NCBI GenBank assembly: GCA_031771865.1
Contig: JASISA010000003.1
Coordinates: forward strand, 248,001-312,000
Length of the DNA stretch: 64,000 bases
Reading direction: 5' to 3'
Source of the DNA: Nothophaeocryptopus gaeumannii
Lineage: Eukaryota; Ascomycota; Dothideomycetes; Mycosphaerellales; Mycosphaerellaceae
Part shown: one piece after another, positions 52,024 to 61,663 of the stretch
How the letters are laid out: the number at the start of each line of letters is the position of its first letter
Position numbering within the stretch: position 1 is the first letter of the stretch
The notes under the pieces: model-generated
Databases searched by the model: none
The model's input: the letters and a program-made list of their open reading frames with translations, nothing else
Told to the model about the DNA's origin: nothing
Position numbers and translations under genes: made by a program

Positions 52024-53113
52024 ATGGGAACCATCGGCGAAGACGTCTACGGTGTCTTCCGTTACAATGAACCAGACCCTGCGTACTCAGCAGAGGATCG
52101 AGCATTATACTCGTTCCCAAAGGCAAAACAAGTCAAGGACGAGCATCAGAAGTTGCACGACTTTCGGGACTCATCAGAAGTAGTACACAGCCCTGCGGGA
52201 ATTGATGTCCAAGGTTTCACCTTTCTCAAGCACAAATCGGCCTTGTCTGGACAAGAGTGGTTTGAAGGCACGAACGTTGAAGATGTCTACAGACCAGAGA
52301 TGATCGACCTCATTTGCAAAACGACCGGCGCGAGTCGTGCTGTTGTCGATGGGTTCGGAATTAGAGGAAGGACAGCAACAGAAGAGGAGGAGAAGCAGGA
52401 TCATGTTAATCTCCGTGGCAGTGCAATTGATCAAATGGCTTCCAAACTGCCGAGAGATAAGATTAGGGGTCCGTTACTTAGTAGCTGTTCTGCTGCGAGG
52501 CTGACTCATCTACAGTCCCTGGCAAGAATCAATCCAGCAAGTTGGTGCCAGCCCGAGTCATCCACGTTGACTACACCGTCAAAGGGCTGAGAGATACTGT
52601 GAGATTGTGTCGCAACGATATCCTGGAAGTTGCCAGACCGACAATCGATGCCGAAGACGCTGGGAAGAAGCCAAGATATGCGGTGTATAGCATCTGGGTG
52701 AGTATGCGCGGAAGCACACCGACTGCTCGCCGCTAATGCTTCGTCAGCGCCCTTTAAAACAAGTCAAACGCGATCCATTGGCTGTTCTTGACTGGCGAAC
52801 GGTTGACAAGACCGAGGTCGTCCCAGCGAGTTCTCGTGTGTTGAGCGGTATCACTGAGTGTGGTGAATATCTCCGGGAGACCTTATACCCAATACCCGCG
52901 AAGAAACCCGAGGCTCACAAGTGGTACTGGATCCCAAACCAAGAGCCCGACGATGTGATCATCCTGAAGTTCGCGGACACTGCCGCGGATAATCTGGGCG
53001 AAGGAACGGACATTGCTGCACATACTATTCATGGTTCGCCTGTGGTTCCGGGTACGGAGAATGAGGAGCCTAGGGAGAGTATCGAATGCAGAATCATTGC
53101 CTTCTTTGACTAA
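52024..53113 (+). CDS. AsaB/GA4-desaturase-like oxidoreductase (CmcJ/NvfI family)
   Basis: Seen: three exons, 52024-52468, 52516-52697 and 52748-53113, 330 aa. The introns are 47 nt (weak GTCCGT donor) and 50 nt (GTGAGT). Family motifs, in order: MGTIGEDVYGVFRYNEPDP, SALSGQEWFEGTNVEDVYRP, PARVIHVDYTVKG, YAVYSIW followed by RPLKQVKRDPLAVLDWRTVD, then KWYWIPNQEPDDVIILKFAD, AAHTIHGSPVV and ESIECRIIAFFD. The conserved HVD and the HTxH-type C-terminal region support a 2-oxoglutarate/Fe(II)-like fold, as proposed for the gibberellin GA4 desaturase and AsaB hydroxylase group, which act in secondary metabolism. No polyketide or terpene synthase lies in the window, so the substrate cannot be guessed. 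Confidence 0.85.
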
Positions 53114-53529
53114 ATAGGTCGAATAGCAACATCTTTGCTCAGCTTCGTCGCCTCAGGCCTACATTCAGCAATATGTCAGATACGCCTGCAAAACAACAAG
53201 ATTGCCAAAAAAAAGAAAGCCGCAGCGATGTCTTTAACGCTTGTTTGATTGCCTAGGCTCGATTTGCTGAAAAGTTTTCAGAATGGTGATGAATACCTCG
53301 TCACGCTCGCCAAGCTTTTTCATATGAGATTTTCGACGCTACTGGCTTCATCTCGGCGATCCACAAGACAACAACACAATGCAAAAAGAACACTCCATTA
53401 ATACGTTCGTATTGATTCCCTGGGCAGAATATTGCAAAAAGATACTCCGTTAATGCGTTCCTATTGATTCCCTGGGTGGTGTTAGTCTTTTCGATCTTCG
53501 AATTGATTGTATCGTCCATTGGGCTATAC
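53114..53529. other. Intergenic with a tandem duplication
   Basis: About 415 bp between the AsaB-like gene and the tRNA. It contains an imperfect tandem duplication at 53,381-53,478 (separate entry) and no gene. Confidence 0.5.
53381..53478. repeat. Imperfect tandem duplication, period 53 bp
   Basis: Two units beginning GCAAAAAGA (53381 and 53434), each running through CTCC.TTAAT.CGTTC.TATTG and ATTCCCTGGG. Differences between the units are mostly A/G and C/T transitions. Confidence 0.7.
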
Positions 53530-53626
53530 TGACAGTACAGGGAATCGAACCCTGGTCACGTCGGCACTTTCAATGGCTCAGAAGAGCAATGAGAGCGACG
53601 TATGCTAGCCACTACACCATGCTGGA
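53530..53626 (-). tRNA. tRNA-Glu(CTC)-like gene with an intron
   Basis: Seen on the minus strand: TCCAGCA, then a D-arm GGTGTAGTGGCTAGCAT, then an anticodon stem CGTCG pairing with CGACG, a loop with CTC as anticodon followed by an intron of roughly 25 nt (TGCTCTTCTGAGCCATTG...), and a T-arm AGGGTTCGATTCCCT. The D-arm and overall layout match fungal tRNA-Glu. Oddity: the acceptor stem pairs poorly (TCCAGCA against TACTGTC; fungal tRNA-Glu usually has TACTGGA), so it may be a decayed copy. Confidence 0.65.
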
Positions 53627-53735
53627 TGTTTGATTGATGAGATGCTGACAATTGCAACTAGTTATAGATGCTTGCCCAAAACGTTCAAGTAATGATTGAG
53701 ACATCATGTTTCCTTTCAATCGGGCTTGCAGGCCA

Positions 53736-54794
53736 CTAGCTCACTGACAGAATCTTGAAGTTGATTCTCGGGTAGTGCAACCTCAGCTTGCCTTGATCGT
53801 TTGGCACATCAGCTTCCAAGACGATCTCATTCTTGGACAATCCAATCAACACGCCCTCATCTTTGTGCGTGAAGCCGAAATCAGTTGGTGCAATACTGAT
53901 CCGTTGACCCTTCTTCAATCCCATCCCATCGTTGGCATCGAACGGCAGCTCTTGGGGTTCCGTATACCGTGCCTTCAGAATTCGGTCGACAACAAGTTTC
54001 TCCGCTTCCGCACCCTCATCAATCCCACCAACGCCAGGATAACTCTCCTCAGCAGCATCTGCCGCTTTCCGGAACCTCGCCACCCACTCATGCAGCTTCG
54101 AAAACTCCACCTTCCCCAAAGCCTTCTTCATATCAGCCGTAGCATCCTCCCCAGTCTCATCACCCATAGCCTCAGCCATATTAACCCCCCAATCAAACAG
54201 CCAACCCGCATGAATCTCCGCCAAAGTAGGTCCCTCTCCACCCAGAATCCACTCCCTCCCGTCCGCCAACATCTTCTCCAGAATCCCAAAATACAACCTC
54301 AATTGACTGATACACCACGCCCGATTTTCTTGCAGACTCTCTTTCGAAAACGCTCCGCCAGACCCTTCTGCTCGATCTTTCATCCAAACCGGATCCTGTA
54401 CGAACGGAGCAGTCACGGGTATACAACCCGCCATCCTCCAAAATGGTCCTCCGTCGATAATGAAGTTCTCTAGCAGTTCCTCAAACCCACTCCCGAACCC
54501 ATCTTTCGCCCCCAACCGTCCTTCTGGAAAGAACTCCTCCAATTTACTTAACATTAACCTCGTGTCGATATAGATGTCTCGACCGATAGACATGACTGGT
54601 ATACGACGATAGTTTATGCCTAGTTGGTTCTGCAGGATTGGACGAGGCATGTTGGGCGGGACTCGAATTTGAGAGAAGGGGAGGGAGCGCAGGTTGAGGT
54701 AGCGGACCATGCGGCGTCCAAAGACGGATTCGGGGAAGTTGAAGAGGATGATTTCGCCGGGGTGGCCATTTGGGAGAGGGGGTTTGGAGGCCAT
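53736..54794 (-). CDS. GST/thioredoxin-fold protein with extended C-terminus
   Basis: Seen: an intronless 352-aa frame from ATG 54794. The N-terminal 90 residues look like a glutathione-S-transferase thioredoxin fold: GEIILFNFPESVFGRRMVRY, then YRRIPVMSIGRDIYIDTRLM, with the cis-Pro and following Ser/Thr-like region conserved. The middle is helical, as in a GST C-terminal domain (SQLRLYFGILEKMLADGREW, GGEGPTLAEIHAGWLFDWGV). The last 80 residues (GQRISIAPTDFGFTHKDEGV, KNEIVLEADV) form a beta-rich extension found in a group of fungal GST-like proteins of unknown role. No catalytic Cys/Tyr/Ser can be assigned with certainty. Confidence 0.8.
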   Translation of the reverse strand: MASKPPLPNGHPGEIILFNFPESVFGRRMVRYLNLRSLPFSQIRVPPNMPRPILQNQLGINYRRIPVMSIGRDIYIDTRLMLSKLEEFFPEGRLGAKDGFGSGFEELLENFIIDGGPFWRMAGCIPVTAPFVQDPVWMKDRAEGSGGAFSKESLQENRAWCISQLRLYFGILEKMLADGREWILGGEGPTLAEIHAGWLFDWGVNMAEAMGDETGEDATADMKKALGKVEFSKLHEWVARFRKAADAAEESYPGVGGIDEGAEAEKLVVDRILKARYTEPQELPFDANDGMGLKKGQRISIAPTDFGFTHKDEGVLIGLSKNEIVLEADVPNDQGKLRLHYPRINFKILSVS

Positions 54795-55226
54795 GGTGAT
54801 TGTAATTGTAGTTGGTACTGATGGTTGTAGTCGATTGGAAAGAGATTAGGGAGACGTTCTTGAGTAAAGAGATTTAGGATGTGCTGAGACTGTTGCTTTG
54901 CTTGAGTCTCTCGTGATATGTACGGCCAGCCAATGTCATAAATATGGGCCAAGGCAATAGTTCTAGCGTCAGTGGTGGGGTGGAGCTTTGCGCTTACCGA
55001 GGCTTTACGACACGAGAGCATCTTGTCATTTGGGTCACCTCAGAGGCGTCCAATGCAATGGCATGGATACCAGCATATCGTTTCATAAGAGCGTAAGGTA
55101 TGGGCAAGCAAGGCAATGTACGAATATTACCGTTTGAGGCAAGAGTGTGAGCTAACCGAGGTTTCGCCGAAGTATCTTGATCACTATCGCTGCACAGTAA
55201 TACTTATATCAGCAATGCTTAGTACA
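54795..55226. other. Intergenic, nothing recognised
   Basis: About 430 bp holding the promoter of the GST-like gene and the 3' region of the phosphoesterase pseudogene. No gene or repeat seen. Confidence 0.45.
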
Positions 55227-56570
55227 CTACCATACATACACCTCCGGAAGTGTCGCCGGCGTATCCGTCCTCATCGACTTCTGAATCAACCCATCAAAAG
55301 CCGGCGCCTTCTCAACCCTAGGATTGAAAGGCGAGAAATCCCAAAGATACCCCAGAGTCCTTAACATCGAGCTTGCAGAGTACGAGCTGCTAGCACCGTC
55401 GGAATTTGTCCCATATTGCTCAACGAAGCCCTGCTTGACCCAGGGCGAGATCAACCAAGTGGGGAGTCTTCCGCCAAGACGATCAAACTCGAAGGTATAG
55501 TTCTGCCCACTTGGCGTCTTCGCGTTGTAGACGAGATTGTCTGGACGAACAGCTGCTGGTGGCGGAACGTGGTCATGGAAGCCGCCAGTCTCATCGAAGG
55601 TGATTAGGAGAGCGCTTGTCTCCCATTGTGGGCTTGCACGGAGCGCTTCGTAGACATCCTTGATGAGGTGTTCTCCGTCTGACACCAGGCCTTGGGGGTG
55701 CATAGATGTTGTGCCAACATCACAGTAGGATGGACCGATAACGGTGAAATGAGGGAGCTTGCCAGCCTTGGAATCGGTGTAGAAGTCGGCGAGAGGTACG
55801 ACGAGCTTGGTATTGTTACTATCGTAAGTCCACTTGAACCAGAGAGCATCCTCCCCAGACGTATCCGTAACGTAATTCTTTTAGGTTTGATTGCTTTCTG
55901 ACAGCTGCTGAAAGATCGATCGTTGTGTCATGGACCCATATTCAAAGCTATTGGCACCATATCCGGCGGAGGTACCAGAGTGCAGTGCGACACGATTTGG
56001 GTTGGTCGGGCCGGGAATGTCAGAGTGCTAGTGGTTGAGAGTGACGAAGCTCTTGGTGAGCGCAGTCAATACAGAGACCTGCGGCTCGGTGTAATAATTC
56101 ATGACTTGTTGAGCCAAGAACGTGTTGTTCTTCTCTTTTTGTCCGTAGCTTCGGAGCTGCTCGTGGACGAAACCCTTCATTGATGGTTGCCACTTGCCTT
56201 CGGAGATCAGATTGTTATTTGGCGTGAAGTTTCCGTAGAACTCGATATTGTTTCCATAGATCGCATGGTCTGGGTCGTCAATGACGGAGTTGTAATCAGA
56301 AGCCTGCGAGCAAGCTTGGCCCTTGCTGGCATCTGTAAGGTTGAACGGATTGCAGAATGGTCCCGAGTTGATCGAATTGTCAAGTCCTTTAGTTGTCTGT
56401 CCGCCGAGAAGGTTGTCGAGAGACCGATTCTCCATCACTAGTACGAAGAAGTTCTTGATTTTGGACTTCATGTTCTGCACAGATGCGGGCTGGCCGCCTG
56501 CCCGGTTCTGAACGGCTGCATTTGCAGTTGCAGTAAGAACCAGCAGGCCCAACAGCTGACTGAAGTGCAT
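55227..56570 (-). pseudogene. Secreted phosphoesterase (phospholipase C/acid phosphatase family), two nonsense codons
   Basis: Seen: one frame of 448 codons from ATG 56570 with a signal peptide (MHFSQLLGLLVLTATANAA) and the phosphoesterase motifs in order: FFVLVMENRSLDNLLGG, SDIPGPTNPNRVALHSG, FTVIGPSYCDVGT, LLITFDETGGFHDHVPPP and RLPTWLISPWVKQGF. It ends in TAG or a neighbouring stop near 55227. The frame is interrupted only by TAG at 56028-56030 and TAA at 55881-55883. At both places the family normally has Trp (NRW.S.IPGPTNPNR and NQTWKNY), so TGG has become TAG and TAA by G-to-A change. Known: fungal members are secreted acid phosphatases or phospholipases C. This copy would give a truncated, inactive product. 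Confidence 0.85.
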
Positions 56571-58117
56571 CGTCAATAATACAAAGGAGTCGATTGCGAA
56601 ATGACCGTCAACAAAATAACACCCACTTACCTGGTCTGCGACTGCAAAGTTCTTATACCACAAGTCAAGTCCAGTAGACTGAATCAAGCCATTGCCTTTT
56701 GCCATCCAATGGACTTAGCCGAGATGCACGTTCGTTGCGTTAGCTGTTGTATCAGTGGCCCAACCGGGTGAATAGAACACGAGAGAATAGAATCGCACTC
56801 TTCCACATGGCAGAACTTTGCAGTGGCGGAAGAGGACGCATGGCAAATACTCTCTCAAGTCCACGCTGTGCCTTCGAATGTGATCGCAAAGAGCCAATAT
56901 ATCCAGGATGTCGGACCACGTGTAGTTGACGGCGCCGAACTGCCGAACGAATGTAGCATTTCCAGGGCATCAGCAGCGCAAGTGTAGGTGATAGTGGATG
57001 CGACCTGCAGGTAAGAATATGACCTGCTTATGAGAGGCGCAGATCTTGACTGTTGCTGTCGTAGAGAGGTCCACTCAAGCCTCACAAGCTTCGCCATCAG
57101 ACCCTGCATTGCTCTTCGGCTGCGAATATGTCTGCCCTGCGTATGCTCCTCAGCTCTTGTCGAAATGATCTGCCAATGCGCATGGCTTTGGACTGTCCGC
57201 AGTCTTGAAATTCTCCGTTCTGACACGTGAATGTTGTAGTGTTCGGAACGACATCCGGCGCAATGCTTGGCATCTGCACCCCTCCAACGACCTGCCGGGG
57301 ACAGCAAGGCTGGCCAGTATCTGGTCGGACAGTAGTTCGATACTGCCGTGAGGGGAAATATTCTTGCGAAAGGTGCAGAACGAAAGCTGTTTCACTGCGT
57401 ACGACGACAGCAATGCGGACATTGAGGAGCTGTTTGCTGTATCAGTCCATGCTCCCAAGGCGAGATCCAGCAGACCTTGGCCGTGCGAATTGAAGTCTAC
57501 TCGCTTACTTGACCCCCAAAAAGTGGAAACTGCCAGTGCTGTCGACAATGATGATCATTACAGTGCCACTGATTGTGTCGAGCCCCCGTCGAGTTCATCC
57601 AAGGTATGTTGATCGATCTCCTCGTTGGCGTGCTGTCATTGCGAACATCTGGCTGGCTAGTGTCGAGGCAATCGAGCGTAAGATACTTTGAGCGCTGTCG
57701 GATTTCTGAACCAACACGCCGGATCGGTATTCCATCGAGCAAACCTTAGCTTGCTCCTGCCGAGCCTGCACGGGTGTAATCGGGCGCATAGGAAAAGATC
57801 CCAGCCCCAACCAACGGACCGAAAGCTTCATGATGCTTGTGAAATTCGCTCGTTCACGAACCATACAACAACGAATCGGAGGTTCAATCTCGCATCGACA
57901 CGTGTAGACAACTACCGCAAACGCCCCAGGATGGTAAGGAGAGAGAGTTGCTTTCAAAGCAACGCCGGGATCCTCGAATTTTGTTGGTTTGGTTGGAGGA
58001 GTGCATAGATGCAAACAAAGACGCGCTTTGCACCAGCTTTCTGGAGCAGATCCTACACCGTCTTTTCGTCGTTGTAGGTGCTAAATTTCCGGTCATCTCC
58101 AGCCGTATTAACTACAG
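56571..58117. other. Divergent intergenic region, nothing supported
   Basis: About 1.5 kb between the phosphoesterase pseudogene (minus) and the HET gene (plus). Overlapping frames on both strands (for example 57,307-56,855 minus and 57,688-58,008 plus) show no motif or splice logic. I see no RNA gene. Confidence 0.4.
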
Positions 58118-59899
58118 ATGGAAGCTCCACCCTCGCCGAGATGGAAGCGGCATATGTCGACGATCATCACACCCTGGAAACGGAAGCCTTCGAAAGATCT
58201 GGAAACTGTGACTGTACGAGGATACGTCCCACCGCAAGCAGAACTTGAGCCGGATGCAGAAATTCCCTCATGTTTGGCAGACCTGTCAATCAGGCCGCTG
58301 ACGCCTTCTAAAGAACCGCCGCTGGAGCTATTCGACACTGCTCCATTGACAAAGCCACAAGACATCCGAATTCTCCAGCTCGAGCCGGCGGAGTCGCCAT
58401 CAGATCCGCTGAGCGCCTGGCTGAGGGTAGGGAATTTGACAGCATGTTCTTCTTACGATGCCGTATCGTACACACGAGACTACCACGTCCCAAGCAATCC
58501 ATTGCTGTGGCCATATATGACGGTCTCGGGATTCCTGGTGTACGTATCGAACAACATGCTGGACTGTCTCCGGAGACTGCGGCTGCAGGACCAACCTCGA
58601 AGACTGTGGATCGACATCTTTTGTATCAACCAGCGTGATGCATATGAGCGGAGTGAGCAAGTGGCTATGATGGGCAGCATCTATATGACAGCCGAGAAAG
58701 TCCTGGTCTGGCTGGGCGAGGAGCAGATGAGTGTCGACGATGGCGCTTTCGTATTCGGCCTGGCCGAGAAGTTGAAGTGTGTTGATAGTAGTGAAGAAGG
58801 TCGACAGCAGTATCAGCGGCTTGCTGCAGCAGAATACTGTGAAGACCTCTTCTTTGAGGAGCCGAAGCGGATGCTCGAGCGTTTCATGAGCCGTCGATAC
58901 TTCCACCGCAGATGGGTGATCTCAGAGCTCTACCATGCTCATATGATCGAGGTGTATTGCGAAGGATATTGCACGACATGGCTCAATTTTGTGCAGACTC
59001 TGGACGTGCTCATCGGAGTCTTGGCACCGTCGGTCAGGAAGACTCATGGCAAATCTTCTTCGGTTGACGTGGGCGGGGCGTCAGGTCTTCCTCAGTACTC
59101 GCAGTTGTCAGAGGGAGAACCAGAGCTTCGTCATCGCCAGATCAGCTTTCTTCCAGCGGAGGTGGAGCGGCTGCGAAATGAAATGGATGGAAGTGGAGTG
59201 CACACGATCATTCCTTCAATGGTAGGACTGGCATATTTGGATTGTGCGGATGCGAGAGATCGCCTGTACTCGCTGGGGAGCTTGTGGGGTATAAAGGCAT
59301 TCCAGATCGACTACTCCATTGAGGCCGAAACCGCGTATCTGCTCTTTGGAACGAATTTTGTCGCCGCGTGCCAACGCCAGTCGATCACGAATCCTATTGA
59401 TCAACTGCTAGTTGTGTCTGCGCACCAGGCTGGAGATGCGAGACGATCTCGAATGAGAAGACTGCCGACCTGGGTGCCTGACTGGAGATGCAGGACACCG
59501 GAGCAGGTAGATGATGTGGCGAATAGCGTGTCGAGATTCGAGGTATTGGACTCACGCATCCTTCAAGTCAGTGTCGGCTGGTACGGGACTGTTGACATTC
59601 CACAGAAAGGCGTTGTGAGGCTGGAGCTTCCCCGGAGTGCAGGGCTGATCGACGCGGACAAGTCCCAATATTTCAGGTATGAGCCAGTGCTTGCAAGGTT
59701 CTGTCCAACACTGAAAGATGGCGATCTACTGTGTCAGCCGGTGTCCTTTGATCTCAAGACAGGATCGGTCATGGCCACGGTGCTCCGCCCGACATATAGT
59801 GAGCACTTTGCCAAGTACCACATCATTGGACAGTTTCCACTAGGTCTCTTCGGCACCCGAGCGTCAGCGTCTGCGAAAATTCAGGTCGTTATCTTCTAA
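58118..59899 (+). CDS. HET-domain protein (heterokaryon incompatibility type)
   Basis: Seen: 593 aa, no introns, from ATG 58118 to TAA. The HET domain spans about residues 110-270, with its three blocks: YDAVSYTRD, RRLWIDIFCINQRDAYERSE with VAMMGSIYMTAEKVLVWLGE, and RYFHRRWVISELYHA. The N-terminus is Pro-rich and low in conservation. The C-terminal half (DARDRLYSLGSLWGIKAFQI, LPTWVPDWRC) is the usual extension seen in fungal HET proteins. Known: some HET proteins trigger cell death on fusion of unlike hyphae, but most of this large family is untested. Frame and motifs are intact, so it is probably expressed. No NACHT or WD40 repeats follow. Confidence 0.9.
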   Translation: MEAPPSPRWKRHMSTIITPWKRKPSKDLETVTVRGYVPPQAELEPDAEIPSCLADLSIRPLTPSKEPPLELFDTAPLTKPQDIRILQLEPAESPSDPLSAWLRVGNLTACSSYDAVSYTRDYHVPSNPLLWPYMTVSGFLVYVSNNMLDCLRRLRLQDQPRRLWIDIFCINQRDAYERSEQVAMMGSIYMTAEKVLVWLGEEQMSVDDGAFVFGLAEKLKCVDSSEEGRQQYQRLAAAEYCEDLFFEEPKRMLERFMSRRYFHRRWVISELYHAHMIEVYCEGYCTTWLNFVQTLDVLIGVLAPSVRKTHGKSSSVDVGGASGLPQYSQLSEGEPELRHRQISFLPAEVERLRNEMDGSGVHTIIPSMVGLAYLDCADARDRLYSLGSLWGIKAFQIDYSIEAETAYLLFGTNFVAACQRQSITNPIDQLLVVSAHQAGDARRSRMRRLPTWVPDWRCRTPEQVDDVANSVSRFEVLDSRILQVSVGWYGTVDIPQKGVVRLELPRSAGLIDADKSQYFRYEPVLARFCPTLKDGDLLCQPVSFDLKTGSVMATVLRPTYSEHFAKYHIIGQFPLGLFGTRASASAKIQVVIF

Positions 59900-60670
59900 T
59901 AGCGACGGCTGCAATCGACAAGCACTGGGGGAAATCGTGATCGAGTGAGTGGCAAAATCTATGCCAGAGAGCACGCGTCGTGGCATCACAACTCAGTCTG
60001 TGTTGTTGATGGATTAACGACTTGATATTACGAGATCTCCAGAGAGAGAGAAGAAGAAGGAAGGAAAGTCGGATGCCAAGGCCCCAGCGACCCGATTGTC
60101 AGCTATGCCCCATGAGGCAATGACGACAAGGTACATCCTTTATGTGTAAAGGCCGAATGATGAAACGCACTCGGGACTATTAAGCTTCCCTATGTAAAAT
60201 GTAAAAATTGACAGTCTAACTCAACGAAGCAAGCTCGTTCTCACTTCGTTTCACCACGACTGCCATCTCTGAGATTGACCGCAGCACAAGCAGTGCTGGT
60301 GCTGCGGCTCATCATGTTGTACAACATGGGTTCCACCTCAAACCGCTCTGGGAATCGATAACAATATACTCTCGACTCTCTCGAAGGCCTTCTTCTTCAC
60401 CAAGGTAAGCTGATCAGAGGTGGTAGAGAATGGCTTCATAGATCTGATGAGAAGATATCGACATGAGGAAAGGCAAGGACGTTCAAAACATTTATTCACG
60501 CCCAGCTGATGGGTTCAATAGCACACTGATAGTAATGGAGTCCAATAATGATATCTTCGCTAACAATATATACATTTCATATCCAAAAAAGCCCCTCAAG
60601 CTGCTACCGTACTCCTCGTAATCCTTCTATCTCCATCATATCCATCCTATCATTCAAACATTACGAAATT
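59900..60670. other. Intergenic, nothing recognised
   Basis: About 770 bp between the convergent ends of the HET gene and the secreted four-cysteine protein gene. Only short incidental frames. Confidence 0.45.
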
Positions 60671-61528
60671 CTATGCCTGCACATACGAATCCACCGCCAT
60701 CGAATTCGCCTGAATTTGACAGAAATCCCCATGCGCCGTCCCATTCGCAGCCGTAGTATCCGCATAAGCCTTCTGCACAGCCTTCTCAATCTCATACACA
60801 TAACTGATTGCGTTCTTCGGATCAGTCGCGCCACCAAGCTTGATCAATGGGCAGCTTCCAACGCCAGGGTTGGCGGCGTTTCCAAACGTCGAAATGGCGT
60901 TCTTCAGAGCGGTGTATGCGTCCTTCGCAGACTGAGTGGCTGGTGAACCGGATGGGAGATTGTTCAGCGCGGAGATGAGAGCTTCGGCTGCGACGAGTGT
61001 GGCTTGGTAGGTTTGGCCGAGTTTGTTGGGGTCGTAGCCTTGAGAGTTGAGGGTTTGAGCAACGGCGTCGTTGGAGGCGCCGTTCGCTGGTTGACCGAGG
61101 ACGTCGGAAACGTAGTAGTCAATTAATATGAGGTTTGCGTAGGCGTTACAGTAGTCTCCAGTGATGTTGGCTGCGGAGCTGGCGGTGTTTTGAAGGTCCA
61201 GGGAGAGTTGTGAAAGATCGCCTTGAGCGGAGTTCAGGAATTCGATAGCGATTGTGCCGTTGGTTACACGGCCTTCGGCGGTGATGGGAGGGCAGGCGGA
61301 GCTTGTGACGATGCCGCCGATGGTCTTGAACTGAGAGTCTGCAGAGGCATAATCGCTCTTTGCACCGTCGACATTGGTTTGGACGATGTCATTGGCGAGG
61401 TCAACGATTGTCTGCTGGAGGTTGATGATATCTTGTTGGGTGGATTGGGATGCTGGGAGGTCGACTGGAACGGCGTGGGTGAAGCCGAGGAAGGCGGCGA
61501 CCGCTAGAGCGAAGGTGTTAGATATCAT
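60671..61528 (-). CDS. Secreted four-cysteine protein with internal repeat, HsbA-like
   Basis: Seen: 285 aa without introns from ATG 61528, with a signal peptide (MISNTFALAVAAFLGFTHAV). Two similar halves: each has a Cys-Pro (SSACPPITAEG; GSCPLIKLGG) followed about 45-50 residues later by GD[YF]C (ITGDYCNAYANLILIDYY; AHGDFCQIQANSMAVDSY). The text is rich in Ala, Ser, Thr, Asn and Gln, with no membrane anchor or GPI signal. Hydrophobic-surface-binding protein A-like cell-wall proteins of filamentous fungi have this general look, but the match is only by composition and layout. Likely extracellular or wall-bound; two disulfides are probable. Confidence 0.7.
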   Translation of the reverse strand: MISNTFALAVAAFLGFTHAVPVDLPASQSTQQDIINLQQTIVDLANDIVQTNVDGAKSDYASADSQFKTIGGIVTSSACPPITAEGRVTNGTIAIEFLNSAQGDLSQLSLDLQNTASSAANITGDYCNAYANLILIDYYVSDVLGQPANGASNDAVAQTLNSQGYDPNKLGQTYQATLVAAEALISALNNLPSGSPATQSAKDAYTALKNAISTFGNAANPGVGSCPLIKLGGATDPKNAISYVYEIEKAVQKAYADTTAANGTAHGDFCQIQANSMAVDSYVQA

Positions 61529-61656
61529 CTTGGAGTGTATGTAATAAGAGGAAGATGGTAGATGCAGTGATTTTGTGATGAAGAAAAAAAGAGTATGTCT
61601 TGCGATTTCGTTGTGATGCTAGAGGATAGTCTTCGTAGCAGAGGCAGATGTTAGTC

Positions 61657-61663
61657 TTTTATA
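61657..61663 (-). promoter_or_regulatory. Candidate TATA box of the secreted four-cysteine protein gene
   Basis: TATAAAA on the minus strand, 129 bp before the start codon at 61528, at a plausible distance for a fungal core promoter with a short leader. Confidence 0.4.

Noticed and set aside
42000..57000. A biosynthetic gene cluster (oxidoreductase, EthD, AsaB-like, GST-like)
   Set aside because: No core synthase, no shared orientation or spacing, and housekeeping-type genes lie between; the families are scattered.
3100..59899. Reassignment of UAG to an amino acid as an explanation for internal TAG codons
   Set aside because: Intact genes such as the isocitrate dehydrogenase end naturally in TAG, and the phosphoesterase also has TAA at a Trp position, so mutation explains the pattern better.
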